Shown here in pieces: positions 59,735 to 64,000 of a stretch of DNA of 64,000 nt. Position 1 is the first letter of the stretch. Every line of letters begins with the position of its first letter. Location of the stretch: contig NC_084888.1 in assembly GCF_958979055.1 (NCBI RefSeq), forward strand, positions 8,665,501 to 8,729,500, read 5' to 3'. Below the pieces are notes generated by a model. It made no database searches. It worked only from the letters and a program-made list of their open reading frames with translations, and was not told the DNA's origin. The translations under genes and the position numbers were made by a program. This DNA is from Alnus glutinosa (lineage: Eukaryota; Streptophyta; Magnoliopsida; Fagales; Betulaceae).

Positions 59735-59939
59735 TAAAGTAACTATCTTAGCTTCTTCTCTCTCCAACTTGGTTTTGTGGTTCCATCTTTATTAAGTGAC
59801 TTACATAATTTGTTCACACTTCCTCAAAAAATTTGATAAGAGAACATAGCAAGAGAAAAGTGTCAACCCCATTAAGCTATTGTTAATGCCAAAAAATAAA
59901 TGGCTTCTAATTTCTAACAAGTGTGTGCAGTAGTGCACA

Positions 59940-62900
59940 ACAAAATATTGAAATGCGAAAATAAAGGAGACAGATATTTTGTTGACGAAGTGGAAACTCA
60001 GTTAAGAGAAAAACCACTCCAGGGCAGCCAAAACCATGATATCTACTATTCAGAAGACAAGACTAGTTACAAAGCAGTAGCACTCAGATAACCTTATGCA
60101 GTGGTCGTACCTTGAACTCTGACGTGTAACCCAACACGAACACCTCTCAACCAAGTCACCTACTTGAAGGGGTCTTCAATGGAATCCTTTACCTTATGGC
60201 CAACCCCTAAGATAGACTTCAATTCAGCACAGCAACAACACTTGACAATGGCTTTAGAGAGAACACTTTAGCACAATAATCCTCACAATAAACTCTTTAA
60301 GCTCTACAAAATTCAATACCGAATTCTTATAATTCTCAAGCCTAGGGACCTCTATTTATAGGCTACAGGTTCAAATGAGTGTTTGGCTTGAAATACCTAG
60401 GCGCTGTTCGGACGGTAGACATAATGCTTCCGGACTGACAACTGTGAGATTGGCTTTCCAAAATTTTGCCGAAATTCTTTCCTGAATTGAGCCGCGTCTA
60501 GACGGTCGCACTTTAGCTACACGCAATTTCCATATCAAGGCTTCGCGCATCCGGACCATAGGATCTGTCGTCCGGACGGTTGATCTGATGCACACAATTT
60601 TTATATATGAAGCTTGAGCATTCGGACCATGAGCACTAACGTCCGGATGTCTTGATTTTGAATGCACGACTTGCCTTATGAATGAACGCGTTCAGACGGG
60701 AATCCACATCATCCGGACAGTTGCAGCTGTCTTCCCATATCTGTGTTTTGGAAAGAAATCCCATAGCTGATAAAACACTGAGTGGCGTCTGGACGTGCTG
60801 CTGAAACGTCCGGACGGATGCAAGCTGGAACAGTTCGAAGCTTCTAGACACAGAGGAAGATCTGAATGGAAAGTTCTCGACGTCTGGATGGATGATGCTT
60901 GGACAGTTGAGTGTCCGGATGGAATATCACATCGTTCGGACGGCTGCAAGGGATTCGATTTCACTGACTTGTATACTGTACAGAATCTTCTAAAAGAATT
61001 CTGAATAGCTAAATCCCTGTTAAAAAGCATCATTACATAGAAGTGATTTTGTCCAACAGAATGTAGCCAATCACAAACTAACAAACTCCCCCTTTGGCCA
61101 TTCTAGGACAAAAATCATTTGACCGGTTTTAAAAATACAAACCCGGTCCAAATAAAAAATTACTCCCCTTTTTTGTCACGAAAGGACAAAGGATAAAACA
61201 GAGTAAAGATAAAAAATCTTATAAAAATTATTCCCCTTAAATGTCTTCGAAGGACAAGGGTAAACAGAGTAATAATATCCAGGAGTTAAAAATGTTTAGC
61301 AAAATATCCCAAAACAGAATAACATAATGTCTCAAACAAAATAAAGGCCAAGCACACAAAACAAAAAAAAAAATCAAGTAGCCTCTGTCATAGGAGCATC
61401 GTCCTCATCATCGCTGCTGGATGGATGATGGTGTTTGAGACATTCCTGGAGATCTAGCTGATTATGCTCCACACAGAGGTTAATAGAGTGGACCTCTTGC
61501 TGCAATGAAGAAATTGGCAGTTGCATGGAGCTCATACCCCCTGTATAGATGCCAATGTCTCTAAAATCTGAGTATAGCTGGCATCTTGTTGAGAAGGTGG
61601 CGGAGCAGTCTGAGACGAGGATACCATATCAGGTACTACCACATGAATAGTAGGGGGTGGTGGCATGTCATCCTGATCATCACGCCTCAGTTGGGCATTA
61701 GACTTCATCAACGTCTACTTGTTGATGGGATCCTGAATCTTCATCTTCGGCTCTCCAGCTACACCGATGCCTGATTGAAAAATAATCTGAGTGAGCAGAC
61801 AGCCAAAAGGGAGACCGGTATGGCCCTCATCACGAGCCTTCAAGATAACCCCCAAAATATGCTTGCACAGGTAGAAAGGCAAGCGAAGACATATAGCATA
61901 AACAAACTGGGCCCTCTTCAAGATTAGATCATTGCGCCTAACAATGGGCCAGAGGTTGTGCTGAACAATCTGGCAAGCATGCGATGTGGGGCAGTCAAGG
62001 CACCGATCCTGATGGTAGTGGCACACTCCTCTCCCTAAGGGACAACATGGAAGAATTCTCTGAGATGATCTAGAAAAGGAGGCAATACTACCTCATTGTA
62101 TGGGCCGGTTGAAATATGGAGTACTGGCACCCCGATGAACTGACTAATGATCTGAGGATCAACAATGATAATATGCCCGTCCACAGAGGACTGAAGAACC
62201 ACCCCACGATCATCATTCTGAATAACCTCGAGGTCTGCATAAAATAATCTGACAAGCTTGGTAAGCACAACACAGGCACAATTGTGAAGATATCCCCAAT
62301 GGTAGGTCTGGATGATATCGTGGATGCTGTCTAGAGGAGCCACCATGATGTCTCCACAAACCACATTCCTCTCGGCAATGACTGGTCTGTCCATGATTTT
62401 GGCTCTAAGGGCTGCCATATCTCCTTCTGTCCTCTGTCGGACTTTGCGTTGTGGACTACCGGCAGACATATTTCTGCAAAAATAACCAACAATATTTGCC
62501 AAAAATAATCTCAAAAATGGTTAGAATCTTGTTAGTTCCAAAAGAAAAATCTGGTATTATAATGGTAGTAAAATGGACTTTCCAAAAAAAAATACAACCA
62601 GCCAATACCACAATACAGTCCAAAATAATGCCAAAATAGATGATCCCAACATAACAGATATCACAAATATGCATTTTATAATTTCAAAAACATTCTCCAA
62701 AAGATAAGATATTCCAACAGTTAACAAAACACTGAAAGGAATAACAAGAACTAAAAAAGTACCTGGAGAGAAGAGAAGAATGCACAAATGGACAAAATAT
62801 GCCAGAAAATGCCAAAAATCGCGAGAAAACAAGCACTAGAAGACAAAAAGTATGAAAAAAAAACGCGTGTGGTCAAAAGAATATGCGGCGACTAGGGTTG

Positions 62901-63100
62901 AAACCCGATTTAAAACCTGTGGGGTCGCCTTCCGGACGGCTCACTAACCCGTCCGGACGTGCGTTGCCATATAAGCAAGTGACAGGCCGCGCGCGTTTGG
63001 ACGTGTAACCTTACCGTCTGGCCATTTAAGCCGCATCCATCCGGACTCATGGAGAGACCGTCCGAACGCTTCACACTGAAACACAAAAATTGAAGGAAAA
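59940..63100 (-). mobile_element. Minus-strand LTR-type retroelement relic with CGTCCGGACG motifs
   Basis: A coding fragment (61715-62514) is flanked by non-coding segments (60400-60970 and 62930-63075) dense in variants of CGTCCGGACGG. Exact CGTCCGGACG occurs at 60569-60578, 60807-60816 and 62950-62959, with about 15-20 one- or two-base variants. On the minus strand, GGCCAAAGGGGGAGTTTG (about 61085-61100) and the stretch to about 59940 resemble the region after coding sequence and an LTR. LTR edges could not be paired, and the element may extend past 64000. Confidence 0.5.
61715..62514 (-). pseudogene. Putative plant transposon protein domain (broken)
   Basis: Two minus-strand frames, 62514-62035 and 62026-61715, form one interrupted domain. 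The first contains LVRLFYADLEVI, a phase of beta strands, and IISQFIGVPVL; the second IVRRNDLILKRAQFVYAICL, then GHTGLPFGCLLTQI. This order resembles the putative plant transposon protein domain found at the N-terminus of some plant retroelement proteins (PF20167-like; by memory, not searched). An in-frame stop follows HVVP at 62035, and the frame changes there. A likely start is MSAGSPQRK at 62469. The function of the domain is unknown. Confidence 0.6.
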
Positions 63101-64000
63101 ATTGCAAAGAAATTTTTTTTCCTAATGTTAGCTTTAGAACACGCATATATAATCAACTGATAACGCTGTCAGATAGCATCTCAAAAATATGCAGAGATAT
63201 AAAGGAGAGTTTAGAGTTCAATCAGCACAAAGTTTTCCTGAAGACAGAAAATTTAAATAGATTACTCAACTCATGCAATACGTGTGTGTGTGCAGACTTT
63301 CTCAATAAGGTATGAAGTTCATTGATATGACAAAAAGCAACCAGACTTTCTAGACAAGAGAGAAAATCAATGAAAGATCAGTCAAAAGTCAAACCTTATT
63401 ATTTACTAGGGCCTAGCCACCCTTATCGAATACACTCCCCGTAAGATGCAGCACCTAATTGTTTTACTTGTACCATGAAGGACAAGATAAAGTTTTACTT
63501 GTACCTTGAAGGACAAGGTATAAAGCTAATTCATCATAGAAGCTGTGAATATAAGCATGTAACACAGAATTCAAAAGACTCACTACTTGATTCTTGTTGG
63601 TGTTGCACCCTAGAGAGAATGTTAGAATTTTTAGGCTCTAGGTTCAACTAGCATGTTGGTCAATTTGGCCATCTTATGAAAAACATCTCTCTTATTTAGA
63701 ATTTCCAGAAGCAAAAAGTTAGAGAGAGAAAGATGTACCTTAGGAGAGTCTTGGATAGTGCACATTTTCATTGCATGAGGAAAGTAACTATCCAGCTTTT
63801 TACATACACAAGAAAAACTTGGCAGATATAAAGTCGTAAACTCTCAATCATATCTAAGCAAAGTCAATTAATGGACAATGAACTGAGATATCAGGCAAAA
63901 ATACAAGCAATATCTGACATGCCAAGAAAAGAAAAATAAAATTCCCCGCATTTTCTCCCCCAAGATATATATTTTTTTTTAATTTTTTATAATGTTGAAA
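63101..64000. other. Intergenic or retroelement 5' region, no gene
   Basis: Contains a 29-base imperfect tandem repeat (about 63462-63522, GTTTTACTTGTACC(A/T)TGAAGG with ACAAG). No coding sequence is supported; it may be the 5' end of the minus-strand element. Confidence 0.4.

Noticed and set aside
1..64000. A gene cluster or novel multi-gene system
   Set aside because: The five genes belong to unrelated pathways, lie on both strands with 4-16 kb between them, and share no visible regulatory motif.

Overview
This window looks like nuclear DNA of a woody eudicot. It is AT-rich, gene density is low, genes carry many GT-AG introns, and the intergenic space is packed with poly(A/T) tracts, (TA)n and (CT)n microsatellites, MITEs, LINE/SINE insertions and decayed LTR elements. 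Several repeats remind me of Fagales genomes, but the species assignment is inference only.

Five protein-coding genes can be supported. From left to right: (1) 7967-11574 (+), a seven-exon DHHC protein S-acyltransferase of the PAT13/PAT14 type; (2) 16462-17141 (-), a two-exon small membrane protein of unknown function; (3) 25565-32241 (+), a 14-exon CBL-interacting protein kinase closest to CIPK9, with all introns in phase 0; (4) 41379-42986 (+), an intronless 3-ketoacyl-CoA synthase close to the KCS4 group; (5) 47365-53765 (-), an eight-coding-exon, three-RRM hnRNP Q/SYNCRIP-like protein corresponding to LIF2, with a predicted leader intron and first exon near 54.8 kb. A PPR gene relic lies near 3.4-3.9 kb.

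Repeat landscape: 4.7-7.6 kb holds two copies of a poly(A)-tailed retroposon, one with a perfect 18-bp target-site duplication. The stretch 11.6-25.5 kb is intergenic, apart from the small membrane-protein gene, with several hairpin MITEs, a TRIM-like element and a roughly 1-kb inverted repeat. The stretch 32.4-41.3 kb holds a tandemly duplicated SINE locus with a nested MITE, a hAT-like element containing a 236-bp tandem array, and a near-perfect hairpin. The LIF2 gene carries a 2.3-kb LINE with ORF1 but no ORF2 in intron 4, and an 11-13 bp LINE tail insertion with a 20-bp duplication in intron 5. The stretch 55.9-64.0 kb is a graveyard of LTR-type elements: a Ty3-type gag relic, a GATCGATC-rich tandem repeat, and a minus-strand element with a putative-plant-transposon-protein domain and many CGTCCGGACG-like motifs.

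The five genes show no sign of a shared pathway (protein palmitoylation, unknown membrane function, calcium/potassium signalling, very-long-chain fatty acid synthesis, RNA/chromatin regulation); they are simply neighbours. I found no operon-like or defence-like system. The most informative signals are structural: a 50-bp tandem duplication that rewrites the CIPK9 C-terminus, and the two LINE insertions in LIF2. All exon boundaries were set by eye from reading frame, splice dinucleotides and family similarity, without transcript evidence.
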